Origin: Amycolatopsis eburnea
Lineage (GTDB): Bacteria; Actinomycetota; Actinomycetes; Mycobacteriales; Pseudonocardiaceae
NCBI RefSeq assembly: GCF_003937945.1
Contig: NZ_RSEC01000060.1
Location: forward strand, 62,001 to 126,000
Length of the DNA stretch: 64,000 nt
Reading direction: 5' to 3'
Shown here piece by piece: positions 52,866-61,302 of this stretch (positions within the stretch are counted from its first letter, which is position 1; each line of letters starts with the position of its first letter). The position numbers and the translations under genes were made by a program. The notes beneath the pieces were generated by a model. The model was not told the origin of the DNA. It saw nothing but the letters and a program-made list of their open reading frames with translations, and searched no databases.

Positions 52866-53709
52866 GCAGAGCCGCGAGTTCGGACTGGTGATCGTCGTGC
52901 ACCCGTTGTCCAGATGCCGCGCCGCCACCGCGGTCCACCCGAAGGCCAGGCCGGCTGCGCTGACCTCCCAACACCGGCAGTCTGGGTCCGTAGCCTGTGA
53001 ACGATTCACCGGTTTCTTGGACAGCCAATCGTCGACCAGCACTGTCCACATCTCGGTGCAGCCGCGGACCTGGACGGCTGGGTAGCCGCCCAGCGAGAGG
53101 AGAGCCAGACCTAGTGTCCGCGCGTAGCAGTGCGCGAACGCCGAGCGGCCGTCGCGTGGACACGGCCGTGTCGTCGGTAGACAGCCTGGCCCTCTGCCTG
53201 CCGCGGTCGGTGACCAGCTGCGCCTCTGCGTCGGTCACCTGCCTGCGTCGCAATCCGCCAGACCAGCGGCGCTCGAAGGTCGTCGCCGCATTCCGTGCGC
53301 AGCCGTCAACGATGACGACGCCCACAATCGACCAACGTCACGGTCAGCAAGCGAAAGAGTTGTACTCGCGACTCGGTTCCCGCATCCTCGACAGGTGAAG
53401 CAGCTTGTCGTCGCCCCGATGCGAAAGGATCGCCATGACCGGCGATCTGCTTCACGGTGCCTCTCCAGCAGCCGCCACGCCCTGCCGGTGCTGCGGACTG
53501 ATCGCTCTATGAAGTCGACCGACGTGCGTCTCATTACTCCGTACGAGTGTCGTCCGTCACCGACCGTAACACCGAGTCGACAGCCGTCGACCCAGTTCAA
53601 GTTCGGTGACGAAGTGTGGTGCGAGTGCCCTACAGACCCCCTCCGCGGCTGGGCATCCAGCCGCGGCCATGGAGTCGGGGTACCACTCGGGAAGCTGGAG
53701 GGGACGACG
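52866..53709. other. Gene-free stretch
   Basis: 844 bp with only short shadow frames. No ribosome site linked to a protein-like frame was seen. The 5' region of the membrane operon lies at its right end; GGAGGGG precedes ATG 53710. Confidence 0.45.
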
Positions 53710-55482
53710 ATGGCTGCAGACGCCGAGAGCGACGACGGCGACTCGCCAAGCGGTAAGGGGCTACGATTCAGGGCGGCTCGTCTGGCCATTGTCATCGCGT
53801 TGGCGATCGTTTTCTTGCTCATGGTCTTCGCCATCGGCGAACGTTCCGCTGACTACATCGCCGGGCTGCTGGCGATCGGCCTGGCGCTGGTCGCGCTTCA
53901 CGTCTGGATTTTCGTCTACCGCCCTACGCGAGTCGGCGAGAGGAGGCGAAAACGGCGCGCACGCGACGTGCGCGCCTCCAACGGTCACGTCGACGTCGAC
54001 GAGCTGCTCACCAAAGCCGTCGAGTACGTCAAGGACGACATCGGTGCGACGCAGGCAAAACGGTACATCGAAGCGATCGTCGATCCGTCGAGACTCCGCG
54101 GCCGCGTCGTCGAGACCGTTCGCCCGTTGAATCGGACGGTCCGGCAGAAGGTGGCGATCACCTTGGAAGTCCCGAAGGGCGATCAAGACGATCTCTACTT
54201 TCCGCTGATGCTGCCGCTCAAGGGTGAGCTCCAAGATGACTTGCAGATCAGTCTGGACGGCAGCGATGTCGCCACCCTGAACCACGCTGAGTACCTCTTG
54301 CTGACAGTGGGCGGATTCTTCTCGCAGATCCTCGATGGCTTGGCCGGCATCCAGAATCACCCGGTACTCGACTCCCCCGCAAAGGCGCAACACGCTCGTG
54401 AGCTGCGCAAGCTGGCTGAGAAGGGGATGAACCTCATCGCGGTCAGGGCCCGGCTGTCGGTCATCGGCAAGACACGCTTGGATCAGTGCGTTGCCGGTAT
54501 CGAGTCGACGGCAAGGCTCTTCGAGAACGGATCCGAGCCGGCGGACGCCCTTCTCCGCGCTGCCGGATTGGTGAAGATCCTGGCAGGTCACTACGCGATC
54601 GTCGCGGTCGTCCCCGGCACACCGCGGCGGAAATCGCGTCGCATCATCACGTACGAGCGATACCAGATCCCCAGTCTGAAACGTTCGCCGATGTGGAACG
54701 TGCCTGCCTGGCTCAAGGACCGTCTAGCGGCCCTCATCGGTAGCAGACCGATCTACCTACGCCTGGAACTGCATAACGCGGCAACCGCGAAGAGCTACCA
54801 CCTCTTGGTCGAAGGACCGGAAGGTACCTATGCCGCGGTGCAGCAGATGCCCGATCACGCTGATGCGTTCACGGTGACCGAAGACGCCTCGGGGGAAGCT
54901 GTCGCGCACCCGTATCGTCGGCTCCAGCGCCGCAGAGGGCAACGCTACCTGCATGTCTACATGAGATCGGTGTCGACCGAGCTGGCCGACAACCTCTGGC
55001 TCAGTGCGAAGTTCTACGAGGTGCCACCGGGATCGATCGCGATCTCCGCTGCTGCCGCGTCCTCGGCATTCCTGCTCATATACTTGATCGCGGCGATCGC
55101 CGACAAGGGCCAGTTGGGCCTCGGTGCCAATTTTCCGGCGATCGTCCTCGCCTTTCCGGCGGCTGCCGGCGCTTTCGCCGGGTTCGAGGCGCGCAGCACT
55201 GGCCTGGTCGGTGGCACGCTCGTCTCTCGCGTCTCGTCACTGCTCACGGTAACCCTTGTCCTGTCCGCTGCGGGCTTGTTCGAGGCACAGGTCACGAAGG
55301 CCCTTGCGCTGACCGTGCATCCGCAGATACTCGGAGTTCACGACACGAGGTGGCAGGTGCTCACGATCGTGTCGCTCTTCAACGCGGTTTGGGCGCTCTA
55401 CGCCTGGTTTTCTAGAACGACGTTCTTCTACTTGCTCGCAGATCGACCCAACGATCAACCCGGCAACATCACTTGGGAGTGA
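53710..55482 (+). CDS. Polytopic membrane protein of unknown function
   Basis: 590 aa from ATG 53710 (GGAGGGG 6 nt upstream). Two N-terminal helices (LAIVIALAIVFLLMVFAIG at 26-44; YIAGLLAIGLALVALHVWIF at 49-68), a soluble middle of about 370 residues with helical and beta parts (AVEYVKDDIGATQAKRYIEA, PIYLRLELHNAATAKSYHLL), and four C-terminal helices between about 443 and 570. The second gene of the operon begins 10 bp later. No enzyme motif is seen. A receptor or defence-like membrane protein is possible. Confidence 0.7.
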   Translation: MAADAESDDGDSPSGKGLRFRAARLAIVIALAIVFLLMVFAIGERSADYIAGLLAIGLALVALHVWIFVYRPTRVGERRRKRRARDVRASNGHVDVDELLTKAVEYVKDDIGATQAKRYIEAIVDPSRLRGRVVETVRPLNRTVRQKVAITLEVPKGDQDDLYFPLMLPLKGELQDDLQISLDGSDVATLNHAEYLLLTVGGFFSQILDGLAGIQNHPVLDSPAKAQHARELRKLAEKGMNLIAVRARLSVIGKTRLDQCVAGIESTARLFENGSEPADALLRAAGLVKILAGHYAIVAVVPGTPRRKSRRIITYERYQIPSLKRSPMWNVPAWLKDRLAALIGSRPIYLRLELHNAATAKSYHLLVEGPEGTYAAVQQMPDHADAFTVTEDASGEAVAHPYRRLQRRRGQRYLHVYMRSVSTELADNLWLSAKFYEVPPGSIAISAAAASSAFLLIYLIAAIADKGQLGLGANFPAIVLAFPAAAGAFAGFEARSTGLVGGTLVSRVSSLLTVTLVLSAAGLFEAQVTKALALTVHPQILGVHDTRWQVLTIVSLFNAVWALYAWFSRTTFFYLLADRPNDQPGNITWE

Positions 55483-55492
55483 AGGGGACAGA

Positions 55493-55861
55493 ATGACGAC
55501 GGAAGACGCGGATGTCAGCACCGGCAAGCAAGACCAGCCGGACGAGGAACCGGCCGGCGCTCAGAGGCGGCTGGAGACGTTCAAGCGTCGCGTCGAAGCC
55601 ATCCTGACCAAAGTGGCCGAACCGCGTCCCGGCGAGTCCGGGTGGTACATCGACAGCGGCGAAGGCCGAGCGTACAGCGCCGGGGCCGAAGTGCTGAAAG
55701 GCGCCGACGTTTCGATAGGGCCCAACAACCGTCGTTTCGCCTTGGCGATCGAGGCGATCAAGCAGCTGGAAGTGCCTCCGGGAAGCACCGCCGAGCAAAT
55801 AATGGAAACGGCAACGAAAAAGTACCTTTCCCTGATGGCTGCAGAAAAGACCGGGACCTGA
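55493..55861 (+). CDS. Small soluble partner of the membrane protein
   Basis: 122 aa from ATG 55493, with AAGGGG upstream and 10 bp after the membrane protein gene. The N terminus is acidic and disordered, then helical (RRLETFKRRVEAILTKVAE, ALAIEAIKQLEVPPG, AEQIMETATKKYLSLMA). No known domain. Close coupling suggests a complex with the membrane protein. Confidence 0.65.
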   Translation: MTTEDADVSTGKQDQPDEEPAGAQRRLETFKRRVEAILTKVAEPRPGESGWYIDSGEGRAYSAGAEVLKGADVSIGPNNRRFALAIEAIKQLEVPPGSTAEQIMETATKKYLSLMAAEKTGT

Positions 55862-56271
55862 ACACCGGCACTCGGAGGCGGCAGCGCGATTGCTGAAGCG
55901 GTACGCCAGGCCACGAGCTTCGTCACCAACGTCCGGGCGACATCAGGTCGGAGGTCAGCCCCGCGGCCTGTGTTACCGCGTCGATCTGCTCGCGCGGCGG
56001 GACGAACTCGGCCGCATGCGCGGGGCCGCCGGGATGCACCTGGATCAGGATGTGCAGCTCGGCGAGTTCTACGGAGCTCAGCTGGCAGCACTCGAGTACG
56101 TCCAGGGCCAGAGGCAGTAGCCACTCGAAGACGTCGCGTCACATTTGGACAGCGAAGCGATTTCCGCCAGCCGGCCGCCGCAGTCATCCGAGACGGATGG
56201 GTGGTCAACGTGTTCGGCGCCGGCCCGCAGACGCCTACTCACCGTAGCGTTTCCCGGCGGATCATCGGCAC
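55862..56271. other. Stretch with a possible gene remnant
   Basis: 410 bp. On the minus strand a ~70-codon frame without a start codon reads FEWLLPLALDVLECCQLSSV, then ELAELHILIQVHPGG and REQIDAVTQAAGLTSDLM before a stop near 55930. It has protein-like composition and may be a fragment. Nothing else stands out. Confidence 0.35.
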
Positions 56272-56841
56272 TTATGCGCCCCCTCCGCACCACGACGCCG
56301 GGATCGTATACACGAACTCCTTGCCACCCCTGTTGGACGGAATGCTCTTCTCCCGCTTGAGAGTCCCGCTCGAGACCAAACGCTTGAGACGGTTGTTCAC
56401 GTTCTGCAGCGTAACTCCCAGCCGCTCGGATAGCTCGGCGGCACGAAATCGCCGTAGCGCGACGGCCTGACGATACGTCTGGTCGAGATATTCAGGCGCC
56501 GCCAGGAGCTGCAGCTGCCCACCGTCCACAGTGGCCGCCATCAATTCGCGCCGTTCCAGGCAAATCTGCATTGTCTCAAGGGTTTCCTCGTTCAGCCCCT
56601 GCAGCAGCACAACTGACACGGCAACATCACCCGTCGCGACGGAGGCATAGAATTTCCCGAGGAATTCATCGGCGAAACTGATGGTCATGGCGGCGACACC
56701 GGAGAAGTCGATGATGACCTCACCACCCCGCGCACCGGCAGCCGCTTCGTGCTCCAACGACTCCCTCGCGAGCTTGGCCACGCTCCGGGTGGCGAGGTAG
56801 GAACCGTGCTCGTTCACGCGGTACAGATGTGGCGGAACCAT
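56272..56841 (-). CDS. STAS-like (DUF4325) and winged-helix protein
   Basis: 189 aa from ATG 56841, with GGGAGG 7 nt upstream; the frame further up is not coding. Residues about 25-110 match the STAS-like DUF4325 domain (GGEVIIDFSGVAAMTISFAD, EFLGKF). Residues about 125-189 form a winged helix (ALRRFRAAELSERLGVTLQN, VNNRLKRLVSSGTLKRE). A STAS-like part beside a DNA-binding part suggests a transcription factor controlled by a kinase partner. The GHKL ATPase encoded directly upstream is the likely partner. A perfect palindrome lies 12 bp before the start. Confidence 0.78.
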   Translation of the reverse strand: MVPPHLYRVNEHGSYLATRSVAKLARESLEHEAAAGARGGEVIIDFSGVAAMTISFADEFLGKFYASVATGDVAVSVVLLQGLNEETLETMQICLERRELMAATVDGGQLQLLAAPEYLDQTYRQAVALRRFRAAELSERLGVTLQNVNNRLKRLVSSGTLKREKSIPSNRGGKEFVYTIPASWCGGGA

Positions 56842-56853
56842 GACAAGCCTCCC

Positions 56854-56868
56854 GGTTTCAATGAAACC
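56854..56868. promoter_or_regulatory. Palindromic operator GGTTTCA-A-TGAAACC
   Basis: A 15-bp perfect palindrome centred on A56861, in front of the STAS-like/wHTH gene. A 13/15 match lies at 57794-57808 before the GHKL gene. It is probably bound by the winged-helix protein as autoregulator. Confidence 0.6.
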
Positions 56869-56890
56869 ATTGAAGCACACGCTGCTTGAA

Positions 56891-57730
56891 CTAGTAAGGA
56901 CGAACTCGGAGCCAAGCCCAAGTCCCCGCGACGTCGCCCCCTGCAGGAACGCACATCGGACGCCGTACGCCGCCATGGTCGACGACACTGGCGAGACCTT
57001 CGCCACTGCGAAGCAGGAGGCGAGCGAATCCGGCATCCGGAGCAGCCCGCCACAAGTCGTTCAGACCGTGACCTCGGGTCTCCTCCGTGCCGGTAACGCC
57101 GGGGCGGAGGGCTTTCTTCAATGCCGTCACGTCGTCCGCAAGATGGTGATTGGCCGGGTTACGGCGAAGGTGAGCACGGATTCCCACGCCCGTGTCACAC
57201 ACCGCGAACTCGATACCTCGCCGGCCACTGGTCGCTCCGGTGTAGACCTGCGCCGCGACGAAAGCGCCGAGCTCGCTGACGCCGTGACTCACCGCGTTGT
57301 CGATGAGCTCACCGACCCCCTGAAAGTATCGAAGGCCGAGGCGGCCGTAGTGCCGGGCGAACATCCGGCCCATCCGTTCAACGAGCCGGGTCGCGTGTTC
57401 CGCGGTCAGGTGCCCAACTTCCAGCAGACTGTCGGCCAGGTCGGCGCGAGGCCCTCCGCCGAGATCACCTACCACTTCCGCATCCGGCGGCAGGTTGCTG
57501 ATGACGTCGAGCCGTTCGAGGTACGACGCGACGTTGTGATCACGGGGCGCGATCAGCTTCACCCGATCGCCCCGCGCCGCCGCAGAGCGGGCGAGCGCCA
57601 CGATCGCCGCGAGGTCGAGCGGCGAGGCGAACGTGAGCCGACGTGCGTCCAGGACCATCGAGCCTGCCTCCGGCTCGATCGACCAGAGCCGGCGTAGCAG
57701 CGGCGACCGGCCGGCGAGCTCGATGCGCAC
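56891..57730 (-). CDS. GHKL ATPase (anti-sigma/histidine-kinase-like)
   Basis: 279 aa from GTG 57730, with GGGAG 9 nt upstream (the frame opens at TTG 57763). The N-terminal 90 residues look STAS-like (SMVLDARRLTFASPLDLAAI). The ATPase shows the N box GVGELIDNAVSHG, the G1 box CDTGVGI and the G2-type RGHGLNDLW. No phosphoacceptor His domain or membrane segment is seen, so it resembles SpoIIAB/RsbW-type regulatory kinases rather than sensor kinases. It is co-directional with the STAS-like/wHTH gene 49 bp downstream and divergent from the CBASS operon. Confidence 0.8.
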   Translation of the reverse strand: MRIELAGRSPLLRRLWSIEPEAGSMVLDARRLTFASPLDLAAIVALARSAAARGDRVKLIAPRDHNVASYLERLDVISNLPPDAEVVGDLGGGPRADLADSLLEVGHLTAEHATRLVERMGRMFARHYGRLGLRYFQGVGELIDNAVSHGVSELGAFVAAQVYTGATSGRRGIEFAVCDTGVGIRAHLRRNPANHHLADDVTALKKALRPGVTGTEETRGHGLNDLWRAAPDAGFARLLLRSGEGLASVVDHGGVRRPMCVPAGGDVAGTWAWLRVRPY

Positions 57731-57784
57731 GCGGCCAGTCTCCCAGATCGACACGCCCGACAAGGGGGCATGTGCACGGGATCC

Positions 57785-57808
57785 GGTTTCACGTGATTCA
57801 ATGAAACC
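57785..57808. promoter_or_regulatory. Operator half-sites between GHKL and CBASS genes
   Basis: GGTTTCA (57785-57791) and TGAAACC (57802-57808), 10 bp apart; the right part also forms a 13/15 match (57794-57808) to the palindrome at 56854. It lies 55 bp before the GHKL start codon in the shared divergent region. Confidence 0.5.
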
Positions 57809-57888
57809 GCTGCGATGGACGCCGCGCCTTCCGGATCACTCCGGCAGCCGACCGGCGGACAGCCGCCTCAGTAGGGAGGGGCTCGGGC

Positions 57889-57957
57889 ATGGCCGATGAG
57901 GAGTACTCAGACCGAGCCCCGGCGCGACGCACCGAGCAGCACATCGGCGGTCCTTAG
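57889..57957 (+). CDS. Possible 22-aa leader ORF in the CBASS 5' region
   Basis: ATG 57889 follows GGGAGGGG by 8 nt and gives MADEEYSDRAPARRTEQHIG plus GP before TAG. It lies 114 bp ahead of the CD-NTase gene on the same strand. The strong ribosome site makes translation plausible; a regulatory leader or a remnant are alternatives. Confidence 0.3.
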   Translation: MADEEYSDRAPARRTEQHIGGP

Positions 57958-58017
57958 GTGCGGGGCCGGCTGCTCGCGGAGTGCGTGGCGATGTCCTTGA
58001 CACGATCGCCCGGCCGT

Positions 58018-58040
58018 GGTTTCCGCCGGATTCGGGAAAC
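58018..58040. promoter_or_regulatory. Related inverted repeat in front of the CD-NTase gene
   Basis: GGTTTCC (58018-58024) and GGGAAAC (58034-58040) form an inverted repeat resembling the GGTTTCA/TGAAACC sites, with similar spacing. It ends 30 bp before the CD-NTase start, where a repressor would block the operon. Two bases differ from the other sites, so binding is uncertain. Confidence 0.35.
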
Positions 58041-58070
58041 GCCCATCCAGTTACGAAAGGAGAAGCACCC

Positions 58071-59102
58071 ATGGCGACTCTCGCCACGCAGTTCAAGGCG
58101 GCACTGACCAGCATCGAGCCACAAGCCGACGCGCAGAACGCCGCCAAGGCTCATGACCAGGTAACTGCAGCGTTGGAGGCTGACGACCGGCTGGCGAAAC
58201 TGGGCATCTCCCCGGTACTCATCGGTTCCTACGGCCGAGATGTATCGATCAAGCGCGTCAAGGACGTCGACGTGTTCGCCCGGCTGACGAAGGCCACATC
58301 GACACTACGGCCGGGCAAGATCCTGGACCACGTGACCGAGGTCCTCGAAGAGGCCTTCCCAGGCAGGGTCGAGCGGCAGCACCGCTCCGTCAAGGTCGAG
58401 TTCCCGGACTTCGACCTGTCGGTGGACGTCGTCATCGCCCGTCCGTGCGTGGACCACCCCGATGAGCACTGGCAGATCCCGCAGAAGATCGAGGACGACG
58501 GCCGCGCCAGCTGGGTGGAAACCAACCCGGTCGAGATGGGCGAGCTCGCGACCGCGGCGAACAAGACGTTCCTGCTCTCGTCGGATAACCCCAAATCGGG
58601 CGTCTACGTGCATATGGTCAAGCTGATCCGGCAGATCCGGCGCACCTGGGTCGACGAACAACCGGGCGGCTACTACTTCGAGGTCCTCACTTATCACGCC
58701 TTCCAGAACCTCAAACCGAACGAGAACACCATCGCGGACTACCTGTGCGTGATCCTGCGAGAGATCGCCGACCGGCTGCCCGATTACGTCGACGAAGGCC
58801 CCGCCGACCCGACGCTCGACGACCGCACCATCACGACCAAGGCGACCGAGGACCAGACCGAGGCCGCCGCCGAGCGGATCGCGGAGGCAGCCGAGTTGGC
58901 GGAGTCGGCACGAGACGAGGAGGATATCTGCGCAAGCGCCGCGAAGTGGCGAGAACTACTGGGTGAGACGCAGGAAACCACCGAACCTGAGGACGTCTTT
59001 CCGCTCCCCGACTCCTGCAACGCCGACGGATCGACCAAATCTGCCCGCGGCGTGGTCAAGGGCGCTTCGGCGGTGCCGGCCGGCCGTGGCCGGTACGCAT
59101 GA
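58071..59102 (+). CDS. cdnD-like: CD-NTase (cGAS/DncV-like) of type II CBASS
   Basis: 343 aa from ATG 58071, with AAAGGAG 8 nt upstream. The nucleotidyltransferase site is complete: G52-S53 in LIGSYGRD, D65 and D67 in KRVKDVDVF, and the third acidic residue D119 in LSVDVVIARP. On phage infection such enzymes make cyclic di- or trinucleotides that switch on the effector. The C terminus ends in GRGRYA, a flexible tail of the kind ligated to targets by Cap2. The stop overlaps the cap2 start (ATGA). Clade and nucleotide product cannot be read from sequence alone; a SAVED effector suggests a cyclic trinucleotide. Confidence 0.88.
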   Translation: MATLATQFKAALTSIEPQADAQNAAKAHDQVTAALEADDRLAKLGISPVLIGSYGRDVSIKRVKDVDVFARLTKATSTLRPGKILDHVTEVLEEAFPGRVERQHRSVKVEFPDFDLSVDVVIARPCVDHPDEHWQIPQKIEDDGRASWVETNPVEMGELATAANKTFLLSSDNPKSGVYVHMVKLIRQIRRTWVDEQPGGYYFEVLTYHAFQNLKPNENTIADYLCVILREIADRLPDYVDEGPADPTLDDRTITTKATEDQTEAAAERIAEAAELAESARDEEDICASAAKWRELLGETQETTEPEDVFPLPDSCNADGSTKSARGVVKGASAVPAGRGRYA

Positions 59103-60646
59103 CCTGGTCCCTCGGAGATCTCGAGCGCTGGCGTGAGCAGTTCCCGCCACTCGGTTTCGCCGACGACGGCGAGCGGCTCTGGGGCCCAGTGAGGTGGAGC
59201 AAACCCGCCAGCGAAGGGCAACAGTCCGCCGAATTCGCAGCCCGCGTCGTGATCACCCCGAGCAGGACGTTCCCGTTCGCCCCGCCCCAGGTGATCATCC
59301 TCGACCCAGGCTTTCCACTCGAGGTCACGTTCCACATCAACGCCGACGGCTCGCTGTGCCTTTGGGAGGACGAGTGGCCCGTCGACGAAGCCCCCTGGTG
59401 GGACGCGCGAATACTCGTGGACCGGATCTCCGACTGGCTGCAGAAGACGGCATCAGGTTGGCCGGACGACGATTCATGCGACCTGGAACGCTACCTAGGC
59501 CAGGAACAGGACGACGACCGGATGGTGCTCTATGACGCGACGCGACTCGTCTCCGGCCAAGCTGTGCAAACCAGTGGTGACCGGAGCACCGTCGTCATCA
59601 CCGATCGGGTACGGCCAACCCGAGGCATCGTCAGCGGCCGGCGGCGAAACCGCAAAGACCGCCGTCTCGCCTGGGTCGCCACGATCGGCAATGTCGAACG
59701 GCCGCTGCGGAACTGGGATGACGTCGCGACGGCTCTCGGCGACCAGGCCACCGAGGTCCGCCGCCTGATCGGATTGGGCGTGGTGACCGTCCTCCTGCTC
59801 CAGTACAGCCACGGTGGCACGGACGCCGCCCTGGCCTTGCGTGCCCGTCCTGACGTCACGGGAATCCGGATCACGGCGTGCGAAAGCGCGGATACGAGCA
59901 CGTGGACGCGCATGATGCGCGCCGGGCCGGTGAGCTCGGCCCTCTCCGGCATCCCCGTGGCGATCGTGGGCTGCGGGGCGATCGGGTCGTTCACCGCCGA
60001 CCTGCTGTTCAGATCGGGATTCCGCAAGCTCACCCTGCTCGACGCCGAGCGCCTGCGACCGGGCAACGTCGTCCGCCATCTCGCCGGTGCCCGGCACGTA
60101 GGGCTGCTCAAAGCGGACGCGGTTCGGGACTGCTTGGCCACGGTCGACCCCGATGTCACGGCTGTGCAGAGCGAGTACGTGCGGCTGACCGACCTGGACA
60201 TGGCGCTCAGCCTGGTCCGCCACCACCGGATCGTGGTGGACGCGACCGGCAGCGGGCTGGCAAGCGGCCTGCTGGCGACCGCGGCCGCCCTGATCGACTC
60301 CCAGGCGGACCACGCCGTCGTGTCCGTGTGCGTGCAACGCGACGGCGACGTCTTGCGCGTCGACCGCATGCCCTTACGCCCCGGGGAGGACCACCTGCCA
60401 TCGCTCGCCCTGCTCGACCGGTCGTCGGAGCTGCGGGAACGCGGCTGCGGCAGCCCGGTTTCACCCACCCCGCCGGGCGCCGTGGTGGCGGCTGCCGAAC
60501 TCGCACTTCAAGCCGTGATCGACCAGGCCACCGGCGACCAGACGCTCCCCGCCACTCTGGCCGACGTCCGCCGGCCGCAGGACCAGCCTCCCTTCGACCG
60601 AGTCGGCCTGGTCGCCTCCGAGATCCCGCACCGGCTCGCGTCATGA
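59099..60646 (+). CDS. cap2: CBASS Cap2: E2-E1 fusion
   Basis: 515 aa from ATG 59099. Residues 1-135 are a bacterial E2 domain with HINADGSLCLWE, placing the catalytic cysteine at C87. The E1/ThiF-like adenylation domain follows with the glycine loop VAIVGCGAIGSFTADLLF (287-304), LLDAERLRPGNVVRHLAG and a catalytic cysteine C450 in ERGCGSPV. Cap2 links the C terminus of the CD-NTase to cellular targets, priming cyclase activity. It overlaps both neighbours by ATGA. Confidence 0.9.
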   Translation: MTWSLGDLERWREQFPPLGFADDGERLWGPVRWSKPASEGQQSAEFAARVVITPSRTFPFAPPQVIILDPGFPLEVTFHINADGSLCLWEDEWPVDEAPWWDARILVDRISDWLQKTASGWPDDDSCDLERYLGQEQDDDRMVLYDATRLVSGQAVQTSGDRSTVVITDRVRPTRGIVSGRRRNRKDRRLAWVATIGNVERPLRNWDDVATALGDQATEVRRLIGLGVVTVLLLQYSHGGTDAALALRARPDVTGIRITACESADTSTWTRMMRAGPVSSALSGIPVAIVGCGAIGSFTADLLFRSGFRKLTLLDAERLRPGNVVRHLAGARHVGLLKADAVRDCLATVDPDVTAVQSEYVRLTDLDMALSLVRHHRIVVDATGSGLASGLLATAAALIDSQADHAVVSVCVQRDGDVLRVDRMPLRPGEDHLPSLALLDRSSELRERGCGSPVSPTPPGAVVAAAELALQAVIDQATGDQTLPATLADVRRPQDQPPFDRVGLVASEIPHRLAS

Positions 60647-61110
60647 CGCCGTTGGCAAAGGTGCTCGAGGTGGCCCCGGATGTGCTCGCGACGATCGGCG
60701 AAGCGGCAGGCGCCGCTCACCCGTGCGAAACCGGCGGGCTGTTGCTCGGCTGGTGGGACGACGGGCAAGTCGTCGTACGCCACGCCATCGAGGTGCAGGA
60801 CCCCGAAGCCACGCACACGTCCTGGGTGCGTGTCGAGAGCACCGCGCAGGCCGCGCTCGAAAAGGCCCTCGACCGGCTCCCGCACCCCTGGCTCGGCTAC
60901 GTCGGGGACTGGCACAGCCACCCCGCGGCCTGCGGGGCCAGCAGCCAGGACATCACGTCGATCCAACACGCGTCCGACCAGTACGAGCAGCCACTGGTGC
61001 TCCTCGTCCACAGGGCCGACGACCTCGTCGAGGCAGTTGTCACCGAGTCTGCGAAGCACGCGCTCATGCACGGACTGCTTTCCGAGACCCTTGAGAAGGA
61101 ATCGTCATGA
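60643..61110 (+). CDS. cap3: CBASS Cap3: JAB/JAMM isopeptidase
   Basis: 155 aa from ATG 60643, overlapping the cap2 stop. The JAMM zinc site is present: E29 in PCETGG, H91 and H93 in GDWHSHP, and a downstream S100-x-x-D103 (ASSQD). Cap3 removes the CD-NTase from its targets and so opposes Cap2. Its stop overlaps the start of a short, frameshifted ORF. Confidence 0.88.
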   Translation: MTPLAKVLEVAPDVLATIGEAAGAAHPCETGGLLLGWWDDGQVVVRHAIEVQDPEATHTSWVRVESTAQAALEKALDRLPHPWLGYVGDWHSHPAACGASSQDITSIQHASDQYEQPLVLLVHRADDLVEAVVTESAKHALMHGLLSETLEKESS

Positions 61111-61302
61111 CCGCACCCGGCCTGCCTCCGACGCTCGGCCCAGCAATCTCGCTCGACCCCGCTCCGCGACAGACGCTTCCCCACCATCGCCGTCGAACTC
61201 GCCCCGAGCGCCGGTTCTCGCCGAGCGGAGCCAGAACGTCCGCGCGGACCCCGCCCGCTGCCGGTCTCTGAATCTGTCCCAGCCATGTACACGAGGTTGT
61301 AG
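61107..61302 (+). pseudogene. Small CBASS-linked ORF with a one-base frameshift
   Basis: ATG 61107 overlaps the cap3 stop and starts MTAPGLPPTLGPAISLDP. After the C-run at 61157-61160 the protein-like frame shifts: RDRRFPTIAVELAPSAGS and so on to TAG 61300-61302, which touches the ATG of the effector gene. 196 nt equals 65 codons plus one base; removing one C gives a single frame LDPLRDRRFPTIAVE. Either a real small operon gene broken by a mutation or a sequencing error. Without the shift the 61107 frame gives only 54 residues. Confidence 0.45.

Noticed and set aside
57997..58002. TTGACA as a -35 box for the CBASS operon
   Set aside because: No acceptable -10 hexamer occurs at 16-18 nt downstream.
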